From: Pseudorasbora parva
Taxonomy: Eukaryota > Chordata > Actinopteri > Cypriniformes > Gobionidae
Length of the DNA stretch: 64,000 bases
Reading direction: 5' to 3'
NCBI RefSeq assembly: GCF_024679245.1
Contig: NC_090172.1
Span: 6,218,446-6,282,445 of the forward strand
The first letter of the stretch is position 1. The number at the start of each line of letters is the position of its first letter. Position numbers and translations under genes: made by a program. Shown here in pieces: positions 55,896 to 64,000 of this stretch. The notes under the pieces are model-generated. The model was not told the DNA's origin. It saw only the letters and a program-made list of their open reading frames with translations, and searched no databases.

Positions 55896-56602
55896 TTTTT
55901 TTTTAACCTCCTCTCAAGGGCATTGCTTCTCATCATAATTACTGTAGTGGTTTGAACATCGCTTCCTCTGTTTTTTCCATCAAATGTAATCTAACTAAGT
56001 GGTTGAATTAAAATAGTTGTACTTTATAAAATTACCCCAAGGTATAGCTAGTTAGTTTGCTAGTCAGTTTGCATCATCTTGCAATATTTTCAAATAGTCT
56101 GTTTTATTCAAAATGTAGACAAATTCTAAATGTTTTAGCCTCCCACACCCCCCATAATTGCAAAACGTCCCCTTGGTACAAATGTAATTTTTGTTTAAAA
56201 ACTAATAGCATGGAATAGGTTGCTTTAGAATTTGTCATTTGTCACTGAAATCTAGGACAGCACTTTTTGCACAGAATAAATTACACGGCCCTTAAGGGGG
56301 GCGTTTCCCCCACTCTATCCTATAGAAAACGAACAATGTGTTAGTACATAGGCTATACGAGGATATGGACATATATAGAGCAAAAGAAACCTTGTTAAGT
56401 AGTCTTATGACGGTCAATCTCTAAAGCGAAAGCGTTCAGTCAGTCAGTGAGTCAGGGCGGGACTGGGAACCGCGCGTGCAGAAGGGAAGCTCATTACTGA
56501 AATGTTTGGAACTCCACTTCCGTTCAGTGGAGCTCAAGAAGTCTCCACAACTTTAAATCCTCACGTCTAGATAAAAGGCACATTTACTGTAGTGCTTATC
56601 GA
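55896..56602 (+). promoter_or_regulatory. parva: Probable parva promoter and 5' untranslated region
   Basis: The sequence upstream of the parva start becomes GC-richer from about 56440, with GGGCGGGACTGGGAACCGCGCG (GC box and CpG cluster at 56456-56477). No TATA box stands out. The start-site position is not determined. AT-rich DNA before 56300 shows nothing I can name. Confidence 0.45.
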
Positions 56603-63947
<7,345 letters not shown>

Positions 63948-64000
63948 GTGAGGAATCTGTTCAAAAGAGAGTACATTATTGTTTCATTAAGACCCTTATA

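Overview
The window reads as vertebrate, ray-finned fish DNA, most likely cyprinid. The genes are split into short GT-AG exons by long introns. The intergenic DNA is packed with DNA transposons, miniature inverted-repeat elements (MITEs) and microsatellites. Tc1, CACTG-ended (CMC/EnSpm-like), TTAA-flanked, hAT-like and DIRS elements all occur, a mix typical of zebrafish-type genomes. No bacterial features, CRISPR arrays, rRNA genes or intact tRNA genes were seen.

Two host genes lie on the + strand. From 201 to 18208 is the 3' part of a MICAL-family gene, called mical2 from its LIM domain and its neighbour. It comprises a post-CH linker exon (201-308), several short in-phase linker exons (4922-10619, less certain), an exon at 14471-14575, two exons forming the LIM zinc-binding domain (15539-15716 and 17676-17752), and a terminal coding exon with stop (17831-18208). 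From 56603 to the right edge are the first four coding exons of alpha-parvin (parva), ending inside CH1. The MICAL2-PARVA order matches my memory of human chromosome 11p15, where MICALCL lies between them. I see no MICALCL-like exon here.

The 38 kb between the genes is mostly mobile DNA. Its centre, 38.3-54.2 kb, is a set of nested insertions. A GGTAACACTTTATT-ended element (38338-47574) is split by a 9 kb CACTG...CAGTG element (38509-47481, TA duplication). A TTAA-flanked element (47599-54228) is split by a second, 5.5 kb CACTG...CAGTG element (48674-54183, CA duplication). Each CACTG element carries on its minus strand a spliced gene fragment. The two fragments look like the N-terminal and C-terminal halves of one fish-expanded uncharacterised family. 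An intron of the first fragment holds a TTAA-flanked element (45281-46762) with a THAP domain gene on the minus strand and a P2X7 intracellular-domain-like gene start on the plus strand. A deleted sibling at 22885-23660 keeps the first half of the THAP domain.

Other notable pieces are a Tc1 relic interrupted by another insertion (31.26-33.45 kb), a decayed Tc1 with both ends (2858-3605), a deleted DIRS-type retroelement with a tyrosine-recombinase remnant (58.74-60.73 kb, parva intron 1), an L2-like LINE reverse-transcriptase fragment (about 55 kb), and many MITEs. All exon calls were made by eye from reading frame, phase and splice sites. Family names come from memory of protein motifs, not from searches.
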